DNA of 64,000 nucleotides from Morella rubra (taxonomy: Eukaryota; Streptophyta; Magnoliopsida; Fagales; Myricaceae): positions 22,639,631-22,703,630 of the forward strand of contig CM025849.1 in assembly GCA_003952965.2 (NCBI GenBank). The letters are read 5' to 3'. Numbering within the stretch: position 1 is the first letter of the stretch; the number at the start of each line of letters is the position of its first letter. This document shows, one piece after another, positions 12,421-23,660 of the stretch. The notes under the pieces are model-generated. The model made no database searches. It was not told the origin of the DNA and was given only the letters and a program-made list of their open reading frames with translations. A program made the translations under genes and the position numbers.

Positions 12421-12616
12421 ATTTAGTGACAAAAAGTTTCCGTCACTAAAAAAATTTTGTGATGAAATTCAGGTTTCGTGACGAAATACATTTTGTGACG
12501 CTCATTCGCTGACGGAGCTCGTGACGAAAAAATTTTGTCACTAATACTTTTAGTGTTGAAATATTGACTTTTAGTGACAAATTGTTTTGTCACTAAAAGT
12601 GAATTTTTTTGTAGTG

Positions 12617-13611
12617 TAAGGATCTGAACAAATTTTCTTTCACGTTGAATTGTAGTAATTGACGAACTCGTTGAAATATTTTATCTCAATATACTAAGCT
12701 AGTTCTATCTGAGCCATTACTTTCCAATCTTTCAGATTTAGCAGATGGTGATAAGGATTAATAGAAGATCTCAAGATAGAAATCCTGTAAAAGGTGCATG
12801 CAAGGTTAGAAATAATGGAGAATAGTCCTTTGGGGACCTTAGTATTACTATTTCAATTTGGAGACAGTTTATTGGATTTTCACTGGTATGTTGGATTAGA
12901 ATGTGCTACTGTAGTTCTCTAACAAAGTTTAAGATCCATTTTTATATGTTATTGTTGAGTTCTGAATAAATTTTTCTCAAGATCTCGTGGTTTGGAGTTT
13001 AGGCGAAAGGTGTTACAGAAAGGAAGAGTAGTAGTAAAAGGCACCTCCGTCACCAAAACAAAAAGGAAGGGTGCATGATAGAAGTCACTGAACCGGTCTA
13101 ATGTTTTGGCTTACCAATAGTCAAGTCTTTAACCACTACCGATTGTTTATTGGGTAAGTGAATGTGAAGGCTTCAATTAATGGAATAGCCCAGCAGTTTA
13201 GTTGTTGCTTTGGACAATGAATCCAAAACTTTTATGATCCTTACATAGATGCTTGAAATTGAAATTACTGAAGTAGGCCGCATGTAAGTTGACCCTATCC
13301 TCACGTGTGAAATCTGTTCATTCTGGGAACACAGACCTGCCTCCCCCCACAACCAAATAGAAAAAGAAAAGAAACAGAATTCATTTTCCAACTTGGTTCT
13401 ACAGATGTAGCCTTCCCAATTCTAGAAGTTGATGCTTTTGAGGGAAAATTTTATTTCTAAAGTTTCATTCTATTTTTCATCTAATACCCCAAGGTAGTTC
13501 CTTCAGAGACCTTAGAAGTTATATATGGCGTCATCTTTGGGCCTTTTCCTTTCACAAAAATTTATTTACTTGTCTGTAAATTTATTTTCGTGGAAGAGAA
13601 TAAATGTAATT
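12617..13611. other. Host DNA between the two CACTA elements, no gene seen
   Basis: Starts with the TAA target duplication of CACTA-1 and ends with the ATT target duplication of CACTA-2. It lacks a recognisable ORF (13173-13391 minus has no motif). The stretch 13265-13320, containing CGCATGTAAGTTGACCCTAT, is similar to 60595-60650, evidence that this is part of the duplicated germin-locus flank. Confidence 0.5.
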
Positions 13612-13770
13612 CACTAGTAGAAATTTGGGCTTAGCGTCCGTCCCTAAAAGACCATAATTTGTCCCTAAAAACTTTTAGAGACAGACGTTTCCGTCCCTGA
13701 CGTCCGTCCCTATAGGTGGTGTATCTATAGGTTTTTAGGGATGGACAAGTTAGGTTCATCCCTAAAGGTA
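13612..13770 (+). repeat. CACTA-2 left terminal inverted repeat and hairpins
   Basis: The terminal CACTAGTAGAAA is followed by repeated GTCCCTAAAA and TTTTAGGGACNGAC arms in both orientations. The right end (22165-22463) has the inverse pattern and ends TTTTCTACTAGTG. Confidence 0.85.
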
Positions 13771-14370
13771 GAGGTTCCAACCTAATACTTCTGAGTTTTG
13801 AACCTCTTGTTGAATCCTATTAAGTTTGTCCCTGAAGAGGAGGTTGGAACCTATTCAAATAATAGGTTCAAACCTTTACAGTACAAGTTCGTACTTAATC
13901 ATATACCTAGCCAGAACCTGTACTGGAAAAAGTGCGAACCGGTTCAGATAACGCGTTCGAACCTATTTTACCGTCAGAACCCAGTTGGTTTTAATAAGTT
14001 CGAACCTAAATAAACACGTTAGAACCTAGTAGTCGACAGATGGTTCTCTCGTAAATGAAGTGGTTAGAATGAAACCGAGTTCGAACCTCAATGTATAGGT
14101 TAGCACCGGTTCACCCCGAAGAAATGCGAACCCGTTCTTTTATGGTTCGAACCGAATAGTTTAGGTTAGAACCTTGATTGTCAGGTTTAAACCTCATCGG
14201 CTCTAAACTTGTGAGAACCTGTTGTTTAGAGTTTGGACCGCTTTTAGGTTCTAACCTATCTTCTCTGGTTCGAACTTGTTCCAGGAAAACCGGTTCGAAC
14301 CTTTTATTTTATGGTTCTAACCAGTTGTCAGGTTAGAACCAGAATATTATAGGTTCTAACCTATGTGACC
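13770..14370. repeat. Left subterminal array of GGTTCGAACC/GGTTCTAACC words
   Basis: A palindromic 10-mer, GGTTCGAACC, and its relatives GGTTCTAACC and GGTTAGAACC occur about every 20-35 bp in both orientations. The opposite end of the element has the same word (20760-22170), so these are the probable TNPA-binding sites of this family. The word is unrelated to the GATCGATC word of CACTA-1. The ORF 13798-14013 is a translation of the array. Confidence 0.8.
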
Positions 14371-14600
14371 TGATTTACAACAAATTTGAAAATTCTACTA
14401 ATTTTCACCAATTAAATGCAAATTCATCCTAAATAAATATCATATCATGGGAAAAATTTATAAATTAAAGTCTCAAATGTACCAAAATATGTGTATATAT
14501 ACAACGATCGAAAAGAAAATGTGCGAAGTGAAGCATGGACTGGAAATGTTGTTCTATATAATTGTAACCAACAAATAATAATATGGATAACGTAAGTAAA

Positions 14601-16376
14601 CTACACACTGACGTCGTCAAAAGCACCCGACGCAAACCGTGACATAAATCGGTCATATCGTGCCATCCGCTCGTGCATCTCCTCCATCTTTTGCTGCAAA
14701 CTGTGAATCTCGTGCATCTGCTCTTGGTTCTCTTTCTCACGGTCCGCTCTAATCTGCTCCAACTCCAACTGGGTCTCCGTCAATCTCCGCGCCATATCCG
14801 CGATGACGATGAGCAAGAGGTACTAACCGGCCGCACCAAATCACCCAAACCTCTAACGTACCCTCATTTCTCCCCGAGGACCTGGGTGAAAACCTCCACA
14901 TCAATAAGCGTCCTCCCTTCCATGGTTGCTTGGGCTGCCACTTCCATCATCTTTTCCTACAATGTGAAACACAAAGAAATGGAATAAGTGGAGAAAAAAA
15001 TTCAGCAGCATAACGGCATAAAATCTATCTAGCCCATTTTTTACAAACTATATATTCATGGTTTATATCAATACAACTTATTAAATCAAACCAACTCTAG
15101 CCAACAAACTACAATGGAACCAAGAACCTGCAAACACTTCCAAAATTGTAACTTCAATGTACCAACGAAATGCAACCAATACTACCAACCAACAACACCT
15201 CCAAAATGTAAACTTCAGTTCACCAACCAAACTGAACCAACACCTCATCTACCAAATCAAATAACAATATAGCAGCACATTTCAACCAACATCTAATTAC
15301 TTACAAAATTCATCCTAGCAACGTCACATATCCATTCTCCATTCTTGTGCTTGTGTGACACAGCATATAAGTCAGCAGGACCCACTTCATCAATATGGAC
15401 TGCGCCTAGCTGTTTGAAAACAAGAAAGCATGCTTGTTAGTTGCCAATTGTGATTGACAATAAAACTAGAATGACAATCAATTACCAATTCATGGCGCTT
15501 GCGTGCAAATGACTTAGTCCTAGTAGTGTGATATACTGTGAGTTTTGATCTATTTCTTCGGTTTATCTCACTCTTTCCCTACATACAATTGCAACAACAA
15601 AAGAGATTATGTCATTAAAACCAATGCAATAATTAATACAAAAATGTTATATTTAACAACCAAACACATTTACCTCATATCTTGGGTCAGCAAATATATT
15701 GCACAATTTTGTCCACATTTCGGGCTCCACTTGCTCATGTGGGTTTTTTAGTGCCTCTTCCTTCGTAGGAAACTTTTTGTAGTGCATGTGCAAGGTATTC
15801 TTGAATTTCTGGTACCGGGTGACCATTACGCACGTCCTCCAGCCGATCATAGTTAAGCCCAAAATCATCCTGTAACGTTGACATAAGATGTTAATATTAT
15901 AAATTACCCATGATTATTGCAATTCATTAATAGAAATGTACCTGAAGACGAGCCTTGATGTATTGCTTAGTCTCGGTGGAGACATATCCCCAACTCCAAG
16001 TTGCCATATCCAGTAGCCTGCGAACCAGTACCCCTACCCTGTTAGAAAGCTTACTGGCATTGTTACCAATGTCAGCAAGCGTTCCATCAGGGATCTCAAC
16101 AACCAGCTTGCCTGCTCCCACTGCCTTACACCTGTCCAAATCCACCCCACGTGTCTTACCGCGCTTCCTCCTGCTAATGGGTGTAGCTACAATGACAACA
16201 CCTCAACAATGGTCAATACAATAAAGTAACGTTAACATTATTCGGTATAACAGTACAGTGTTACATTATACCTGTAACGAGGCTCTGAGCCATCGGGCAG
16301 TCGTCGGGTGGACCCTTGGAACAAACATGTGGTGCGTCGCCTCAATCCTCTAGGTGCGACTCCTCGTACTCGCCAT
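14601..16376 (-). pseudogene. CACTA-2 TNPA-like (Transposase_24, Ptta/En-Spm) gene
   Basis: The likely start is ATG at 16376 (MASTRSRT, then a stop or frame change), followed by PMAQSLVT and an exon (about 16185-15940) reading RRKRGKTRGVDLDRCKAVG and GKLVVEIPDGTL. The exon near 15868-15653 has LHMHYKKFPTKEEALKNP and MWTKLCNIFADPRYE. The last exon (14816-14601) is a coiled coil, ETQLELEQIRADREKENQEQ and onward, ending FASGAFDDVSV. The same motif order occurs in the CACTA-1 gene. The protein family binds subterminal repeats and assists TNPD. A stop early in exon 1 suggests inactivation or an unrecognised splice. Confidence 0.65.
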
Positions 16377-16469
16377 CGAAAATAAACCCTGCACCAACAT
16401 AGAAACATATACAATTACACAGGTATACATAATCATATACATCAGAATTAAAAATGTAATGCAACACAT

Positions 16470-19400
16470 CATACTTATCACTAAGCAAAATGTCATCTTC
16501 AAAATGTCTGTATCGTGGTCGCTAAGCAAAATGTCATCCTCCCATTCTTCCTCATCTTCATCCTCGTCCTCATCCTCGTCCTCGTCCTCCTCTTCTTCCT
16601 CCTTTTCTTCGTCGTCCAGGTCATCGTCAACGACGTCGTCCACTTCGATCTGTGCCGACCGGGACTGACTCGAACCAACCTCTGAGCCATTCACAGGATC
16701 TGGCTGTACGTCATCCCAACACAAGGGAACCATATTATAACAAGACAAATCAATGAATAATGAGAACGACTCCGTCTCCTGTACGCCTTAGGAATTGGTG
16801 AGTCGTCGCCCTCCTCAACAACATCATCTACCACCATTGGAACTTCCTCAATGCTTCTGTTGGTCACCTTCTGTATGACACGCCAAAGACCTCCATATTT
16901 GGGATCATCCAAATAGAATACTTGACTCACCTGAGTTGCAAATACAAACGGATCATCCTTATACCACAAAGGAGACGTATTAACACTTGTGAAGTGCGCA
17001 TCGGTCCGAATGCCATTGACCCCATCACCAACATTAAACCAGTCACACTTAAAGACGTACACTACATTACCCCTCACATACCGTAATCTCAAGATATCTA
17101 CCAGGACTCCATAATAGTCTACGGTGTCTACCCATACTCCCCTCGACAATACACTCCACTATTTTGGGTTTTTCTTCGCTGTTCTCACTCAACCGTGTGG
17201 TACCTTGTCCCACCAACAATGGACACAGAATATCGATCTGCCCGTTGGTCTGGGCGTACGCCAAGGCGTATATCTCCGATGAGACTTGCTCGGGATGTTC
17301 ACGATGTAGTTCTTGGATCTGCCCATATACCAATGTTATTCGTTGTGTGAGTTACTTATAAATTAGATTGTTTGAAGTATTTATTTGTTGTTTCATTAAT
17401 ATACAATCATTTCGTGACTTACCCATTTCTTGAACCATGATGGGAACTCGAGCTTATGTCTCTGCTCCACATCCCTCACCGACCCCTCGAAAGCTCCTCA
17501 AAGTGTTCCCTACAACCATGTATAGGCTTAGTGAATACAACCATCGTTATAAAACATGTACAACAAATTAAATGTTGTAGTAATGCTACTTACTCTCGGT
17601 AATGCTTTATTTCGTCTGAGTTGCTTAGAACATACCACCGAACCTTCTTCAACTCATTCGCAGTCAAGTCATACCCTTTCTTCGCACCAATTGGTCTTAC
17701 ATGCTGGGCAAATGATAGTATTTCACTTTCAGCCCGCTCGTTAACCCCTGCATCATTACAGACTTTCGTTCCACCCCCTTCAGATACTTCAAACAGAAGG
17801 CGAAACATTCACTGTCAATATATGCCTCCGCAATGGACCCTTCGGGGAGATTACGGTTCTTCACCCTGCGCTTCCATCTCCCAATGTACCTCTCCATAGG
17901 ATACATCCACCTTCCATGTTCTAGGCCACCCTAATAACTCCTCCCATGGCAAGTGAACTAAGAGATGTACCATCATATCAAAAAATGCCAGAGGAAACAC
18001 CCTTTCTAACTTGCATAATATCATCCCAATGTCTTTCTCCATACGTTTCAGAACATCCACCTTCAGGGTCCGTGAACACAAGTCTTTGAAAAATAAACAC
18101 AACTTAGTAATTGGCTCCGTAACCTCCTTAAACTCATATCCACGAATCGCTACTAGTAGTAACCGTTGTAGGAATACATGACAATCACTACTTTTCATCC
18201 CACTTATCACACCCTCCTTCACTTTTGCACAGCGAGCACAAATCTTTTCATATCCATCAGGTAACTTCACATCTCTTAACCAAGCACAAATCTTTCTTCT
18301 CTCTTCCAACGACAATGTGTAAATAGTTGGCTGCATCAACTCTCTGTCCCTGAACCTCTGAAGATGCAAAGAGCTCTTTACCCCCATCACCTCCATGTCT
18401 CTCCTAGCCCTAGGCAAATCCTTTGCTTTCTTATCCATTCTCATCATAGTCCCTACAATGCTCTCGCATACATTCCTTTCAATGTGCATAACATCCAAGT
18501 TGTGCCTTAGTTTTATCGATGACCAATACGGCAATTGAAAGAATATGCTTATTTTTGTCCAACCCAACTCTACCTCAAGCCCCTTTCGCTTCTTACTGCC
18601 CGGACCCTTGCCAAACTCTAAGGGGCGTACTCTTGCCAGCTGAGCCACAATTTTTTCTCCCAACAACTCTCTCAGTGGTAGGCGATGCTCCTCAGTCCCA
18701 TCATGATTAATGGTGTCATTCCGCCACTCATGGTCAATTGGTAAATACCTCCGATGTCCATATAACAGTGCTTACCTCCGTGATACAACCACCTAGATGG
18801 CGTCTCCTCATTACAAGTTGGACATGCCAATTTACCCTTCGTACTCCAACCCGACAAGTTTGCGTATGCTGGAAAATCATTAATAGTCCACAACAAAGCT
18901 GCATGCAGTTTAAAGTGCTCCCCAGTGGATGCATCAAACGTTTGTACTCCGTTCTCCCATAATCCCTTCAACTCGTCAATTAATGGTTGCAAATATACAT
19001 CAATATCATCGCCAGGGGACCTCGGTCCTAGGATAAGCAACGTCATGAAAAGAGTCTGAGCTTGCATACACTTCCACAATGGTAAATTGTACGGGACTAC
19101 AACCACTGGCCAGATACTATATGTGCTTCCACCCGAATTACTCGAAGGATTGAATCCATTTGATGCCAGCTCAAGCCTAACATTCTGAGGGTCCCTACTA
19201 AACCATTCATTACCCCTGTCCAACTCTTTCCAAACCACGAAGTCTGCTGGGTGTCTTAAAAATGCATCATCACTAGGATGTTGGTCCTTGTGCCACTGCA
19301 TCTCAACCGCGGTTTCCTTCATCATGTACAGCCATCTCAACCGCGGTACCAAAGGGAAGTGTCTTAATATTTTCTGAGTTATATTGCTCTGCTTGGACTG

Positions 19401-20179
19401 GTCATACTGATATCTGCTCGCATCACACACAGGACATTTATCTTTATCCTTGTTCTCTTTCCAAAAAAGTACACAATCATTCACACATGCATGTATCTTA
19501 TCATAGCTGAATCCTAACCCATCTCTCAATTTCTTACATTCGTCATGTAATTTGGGCAACTTTCCCTCGATGTCACCGATTGCTCGCCTAAACAATCCTA
19601 ACATCCAATTAAACGGTCGTACACTCATATTTGTTTCCTTCTTTGCATGCATCATCTCCACAATAAACGACAACCTGCTAAATTCCTTACACCCCGGAAA
19701 TAATTCCTCCTCAAGATCAGCCCATAACCTAGCAAACTTTTTCCATGCATCGATGCGAATCCATGTATATCACTATTTGCATCGCCCTCCACACCAGCTG
19801 TCCCAAACATCCCTGCCTCTACATCTTCTAACATTTGCTCCATATCACTGGTTTTTCCGGCGCCCCCCCAATCCCGATCTACAAAGGCCTTGTTATGGAC
19901 CTGCAGTTCATGTAATCTAAATCTCTCCCCATGGTGAACCCACCTAGTGTAGCTAGGATAAATCCCGTTATCAAATAAATGATTCTCTACTGTTGCTAAG
20001 GTTTCTCTATAAACATTCTTGCAATTCTTACAAGAACACCTAACCTTTCCATTCACAGCCACAACTTTCTCTACACATTCCATGAACTGACCTATACCCT
20101 TGATAAACACGGCACCGAGACGGTTCTCTGCAAGCATCCAATTCTTATCCATTATATTATCCCCACCTATACCATGCAA
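16470..20179 (-). pseudogene. CACTA-2 TNPD-like transposase (Transposase_21 with flanking domains)
   Basis: Domains in order on the minus strand: a transposase-associated N-terminus (20179-19652: MDKNWM, RCSCKNCKN, VENHLFDNGIYPSYTRWVHH), the Transposase_21 core (19673-18672: VRPFNWMLGLFR, DCVLFWKENKDKDKCPVC, WPVVVVPYNLPLWKCM, LHAALLWTINDFPAYANLSG, KLACPTCNEET), its continuation plus a DUF4218-like part (18666-17697: LRHNLDVMHIERNVCESIVG, FFDMMVHLLVHLPWEE, YPMERYIGRWKR), a DUF4216-like part (17149-16691: YGVLVDILRLRYVRGNVVYV, FKCDWF) and a very acidic Asp/Glu tail (16690-16500). Frameshifts at about 19670, 17900 and 17340-17150 break the frame. This would be the DNA-cleaving transposase; the long conserved stretches suggest relatively recent decay. 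Confidence 0.8.
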
Positions 20180-20229
20180 TGTACAATGCCAACATTAACT
20201 GTATAAAACGGTTCTAGCCCGTTTTCTTT

Positions 20230-20714
20230 TTTAAAATTTTTTTATTTTGTTCAACTTTCTGGTTCTGGAAATCCGAGGGAGCCCGAGGAACTCGGCAATC
20301 CGCTAGGCAGAAAAGGTGATTGTGACGTCCGGAACCGTCACGTCGTAAGAGTCCTGCAAGAAAACCAGTAATCATTAATTTACATGTTACAAACAATAAA
20401 TAAATAAAAATATTAAATAACAATTAATTATCACGTACCACCCAGTGCGTGAGCTGCTCCATCAGCCCTACATAAAAGGCCCAGACTACTGACAATGAGA
20501 TCGTGAAAGACTGAACTGTGATGGGATCCTAGCCCCGAGATTGGACAACGTCGTGTATGGTCCTACCCTCGAAGTTGAGCCCCTGGAGCTCCAACGGCCG
20601 AGCCTCCCTCTCCATTTGGACCAAGCGGCCCAAAATCAACTGACGGCGCTCCTCGACTATCACAGGCAAGTCCGCGCCAGCCAAGCTGTGTCTAGCATGC
20701 TTTCCACGAGCCAT
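20230..20714 (-). pseudogene. CACTA-2 cargo ORF, two exons, plant-transposon-protein-like
   Basis: Exon 1 (20714-20439) begins MARGKHARHSLAGADLPVIV, has helices (ERRQLILGRLVQMEREARPL), meets TAG at about 20531 and continues in frame as DPITVQSFTISLSVVWAFYV and LMEQLTHW up to a GTACGT donor. Exon 2 starts at 20353 after TTCTTGCAG and reads DSYDVTVPDVTITFSA, stop, RIAEFLGLPR. A VxVPxVxIxFSxxxIxxFLGLPR ending is typical of the N-terminal half of the PF20167-like domain. It lies upstream of the transposase, the same side as the cargo in CACTA-1. Two stops make it a pseudogene. Assignment is by eye. Confidence 0.4.
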
Positions 20715-20759
20715 TCTTGTCGTAAAATCTGAAATTGAAGCAAAAAAAAAAAAATTCCG

Positions 20760-22170
20760 TCAGAACCGGTTCTAACTTGTAAATAAAAGGTTCGAACCAA
20801 AATGAAAAAATAAAACCAAAAAAGAAATTGGTTCTAACCTGTACATATTAGTGCGAACCTGTTTAAACCGTTCTAACCACTTATAAAAAATATTCTAACA
20901 TTGAAGTAACCAATTCTAACCTATTACGAATAAACACAACCAGTTCTAACCAAAAATAAGTTCGAACCTAAATGAGAAAATCATAACACAAAAGACACCA
21001 GTTCTAACCTATTAATAAAAGGTCGACCTGTTAAACCAGTTCTAACCTGTTTCCAAACCGGTTCTAACCTATTCTGAATGCACACTAACCCGTTCTAACT
21101 GGAAACAATTTGGTTCTAACCTAAACAACTAAGGTTTAACCATAAATTATGTCATTCTAACCTTTTCAGAATAGGTTCTAACGAGTTCTGAACAATTCAG
21201 CCAACCATTCTAAGCCCTACGTAAAGAGTTAGAACCACATGCAGGACGTCGAACAGGTTCTAACTTGTATAAACAGGTTAGAACGTGTTTATACCCAGTG
21301 TCAATGCCGACCTATCTCGGCCATGCCCGCAGTGCAGGAACCTTCGCACAAGACGGGGGTTCCTGCAAAAATAGCCACTGTGGGCCATGCAACCCACGGT
21401 GACCTCATTGGGCGGTGGTTCCTCCACCAGCACGGAGGAAAACCACTGGTAAATAGCCGTAAAAAAACAACACCAACAAACAAAAAAAAAAATCGAATTT
21501 TGGGGCTTACCGGAGAAGCAAAGGTGGAGACGGGACAAGGACGGGATGAATCGTCTCAAACAGCGGCCACGGGAGGGTGGCAGCTGCTCTCAGGTGGCGT
21601 TTGGAGGGGAACTTTTGTGCGGGAAAGCGACGGATTTCGTCCCTAGAGAGAGAACGGGTTTGACTAAAATAACCAGTCGAACCGGTTCGAACGGTTTATA
21701 ACACGTTTGAACGTATTCAATATTGGAAGAGCGGGAGTCTTAAACATTACGAACCAGTTCGAACATAATAATTTCCGGTTCTAACCTTTATCTCTAATAA
21801 GTTTGAACTTGATAATTGGAGGTTACAACCGTTTTGGCCAACAGCTAGTTCGCACGGGTTCCAAAAAGGTTCTAACCTGTAAAACCAACACGTTCAAACG
21901 GTTCTTATACGGGTTAGAACCGTCTAGGACCATGTGTTGATTCGTCATTATGCCACCTCTAAAATGGAACCGGTTCTAACGTATTAAATGTAGTTCGAAC
22001 CTCTGCGTCACGGGAAGACAAGGTGTCGTGCACTTTCAATTAACCAATGCGAACCTATTAGGATTAAGTGCGAACGTGTTACTTGTTCCAGGTGCGCACC
22101 GGTTACTTTTAGGTTCGAACGTACTTATTAGGTTGGAACCAAATTACTATACGTTTGAACCTATAATGTT
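20760..22170. repeat. Right subterminal array of GGTTCTAACC/GGTTCGAACC words
   Basis: The same words as at 13770-14370 fill this longer flank (20765-21270 and 21670-22160), interrupted by a ~400-bp unique stretch (21290-21660) with CCACGGTGACC and GGGACGGGATGA-like sequence that may be the 5' end or promoter of the minus-strand transcript. The ORFs at 21239-21646 (plus) and 21278-21559 (minus) fall in this stretch and have no recognisable domain. Confidence 0.75.
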
Positions 22171-22463
22171 TTTAGGGATGGACACCTTCTGTCCCTAAAA
22201 TCTTCCTGTCATGTAGTGGGAAAATGTTAGGGACAGGATAGTCCTGTTCGTCCCTAAAAGATGGACATTTAGGGACGAACATGTTGAATTTCATCCCTAA
22301 AAGGACCCTTTTAGGGACGAACGTTTGTGTCTGTCCCTAAGATGTGCCATGTCGATGGATTTACGGACGGATGCCTTTGCCCGTCCCTAAAAGGCACCTT
22401 TAGGGACGGATTATGGTCCGTCCCTAAAACCGTTCGTCCCTAAAACACAATTTTCTACTAGTG

Positions 22464-22800
22464 ATTAGAATATACCAATTATGCCATGGGTCGTAGATTA
22501 TGTCTCTTTTGTCTTTTCTTTTCTTTTTTGAGTGGGATGCCTTAGCATGTTTGTTAATGTCGCCATAGGAAATCATCAAATCATGTCATGCCCCGAGAAA
22601 GGACGACATGGCGAATTGCTCTATTCCATCATTTGAACTGGTCGAATTTTTGTGCATTTTTCAAGATGTGACCAGTAGTGGTTGTAGGCTTACGTACCAA
22701 ATCTTAGCTCGTGTGAATAGACGATTTTCACAAACACATTTTTCACCCCTCACCAAAGCAAGAGTACCCAAAATACTAAAAGCTAGAGAAAGCCTCAAAG
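22464..22800 (+). promoter_or_regulatory. Remaining proximal upstream region of germin-like pseudogene 1
   Basis: Only 337 bp separate the right end of CACTA-2 from the start codon at 22801. I see no clear TATA box. The leader CACCAAAGCAAGAGTACCC... runs directly into CTCAAAGATGG. Any distal promoter of the gene is now displaced by 8.9 kb of transposon. Confidence 0.4.
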
Positions 22801-23660
22801 ATGGAGAAAGGTGTTCCTACGTATCTCGTAACTGTGCTCCTGTTTGCTTTGGCCTGCTCCCTTGCCTCTGCTTTTGACCCTAGTCCCTTGCAAGACTTTT
22901 GTGTTGCAAGCAAAGATTCTAATGGTATGTACATAGAAAGATCATTTTGTTCTTCAAGAATCATTGATCTCACACATCTGTAATATTGTTTTTCATCATA
23001 ACAAAAATAAATGCATTTATTTAGAAGCTTATTTTTTAGGGTGGCATTTACATAGGATTTAGTATCTGACATGCTTCAAATCTGAATAATTTGTGATAGT
23101 AAGATACACTTCTTTCTGCAAAATTCGTAAACGGAAAGTTCTGCAATGATCCAAAGCATGCCACAGCTAATGACTTCTTCTTCTCGGGGCTAGACAAGGC
23201 CGGTGACACCTCAAATAGACAAGGGTCAAACGTTACTACAGTGAACGTGCAAAACTTTGCATGCCTAAACACACCAGGCATATCAGTGGCTAGCATTTAC
23301 TTTGCACCATATGGTCTAAATCCTCCACACACACACACCCTCGCGGCATTGAGGTGATAGTGGTCCTAGAGGATACTCTTTACGTTGGCTTTGTCACGTC
23401 CAACATAGATAACCGCAACCGCCAAAGTTATAAACAAGGGAGACGTCTTCGTGTTCCCAGTTGGTCTCATTCACTTCCAGTGGAATATGGGCAACACCAA
23501 TGCCCTTGTATTTGCATCTCTCAGCAGCCAGAATCCTAGGCTGATCACAATAGCCGACGTAGTCTTTGGCGCTGATCCTCCCATCAATCCCAATGTTCTA
23601 GCCAAGGCATTCCAAGTGGACAAGAATGTGATTAACTATCTCGAGCAGCAATTCAAATGA
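22801..23660 (+). pseudogene. Germin-like protein gene 1, inactivated
   Basis: Germin-like proteins are secreted cupin-fold Mn-binding hexamers of the cell wall, often oxalate oxidases or superoxide dismutases. Exon 1 (22801-22924) encodes a signal peptide (MEKGVPTYLVTVLLFALACS) and the mature start FDPSPLQDFCVA, with a GT donor at 22925. Exon 2 starts near 23122, but the acceptor AG at 23120-23121 is AA. The cupin part reads [28 protein letters not shown], then a frameshift caused by an extra CA dinucleotide in the (CA)n run 23326-23338, with a TGA stop soon after. A compensating 2-base loss near 23414-23423 restores the frame for [19 protein letters not shown] and [13 protein letters not shown] up to TGA at 23660. 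Normal family length is about 220 residues. Confidence 0.9.

Larger units (their letters stand above)
5343..12616 (+). mobile_element. CACTA-1 (En/Spm-type) DNA transposon, 7.3 kb
   Basis: It starts CACTACTAGAAAA and ends TTTTTTTGTAGTG, with 3-bp target-site duplications TAA on both sides (5340-5342 and 12617-12619). The first and last ~50 bp are imperfect inverted repeats and are themselves made of hairpins with GTGACGAAA/TTTCGTCAC arms. The interior has many CGATCGATCG words in four blocks, a cargo ORF (6812-7615) and a split TNPA-like gene (10101-11712), both on the plus strand and both damaged. No TNPD catalytic gene is found, so the copy is probably non-autonomous. CACTA transposons move by cut-and-paste, with TNPD as the transposase and TNPA binding subterminal repeats. 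Confidence 0.9.
13612..22463 (-). mobile_element. CACTA-2 (En/Spm-type) DNA transposon, 8.9 kb, nearly complete
   Basis: Left end CACTAGTAGAAATTTGGGC, right end TTTTCTACTAGTG, flanked by ATT on both sides (13609-13611 and 22464-22466). The outer inverted repeats continue into GTCCGTCCCTAAAA/TTTTAGGGACGGAC hairpins. Genes lie on the minus strand in the order cargo ORF (20714-20230), TNPD-like transposase (20179-16470) and TNPA-like (16376-14601). Subterminal arrays of GGTTCGAACC/GGTTCTAACC lie at 13770-14370 and 20760-22170. Several frameshifts or stops are visible in every gene, so present activity is doubtful. Confidence 0.92.

Noticed and set aside
16354..16668. Poly-Ser ORF on the plus strand
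   Set aside because: It is the antisense of the Asp/Glu-rich tail coding part of the CACTA-2 transposase.
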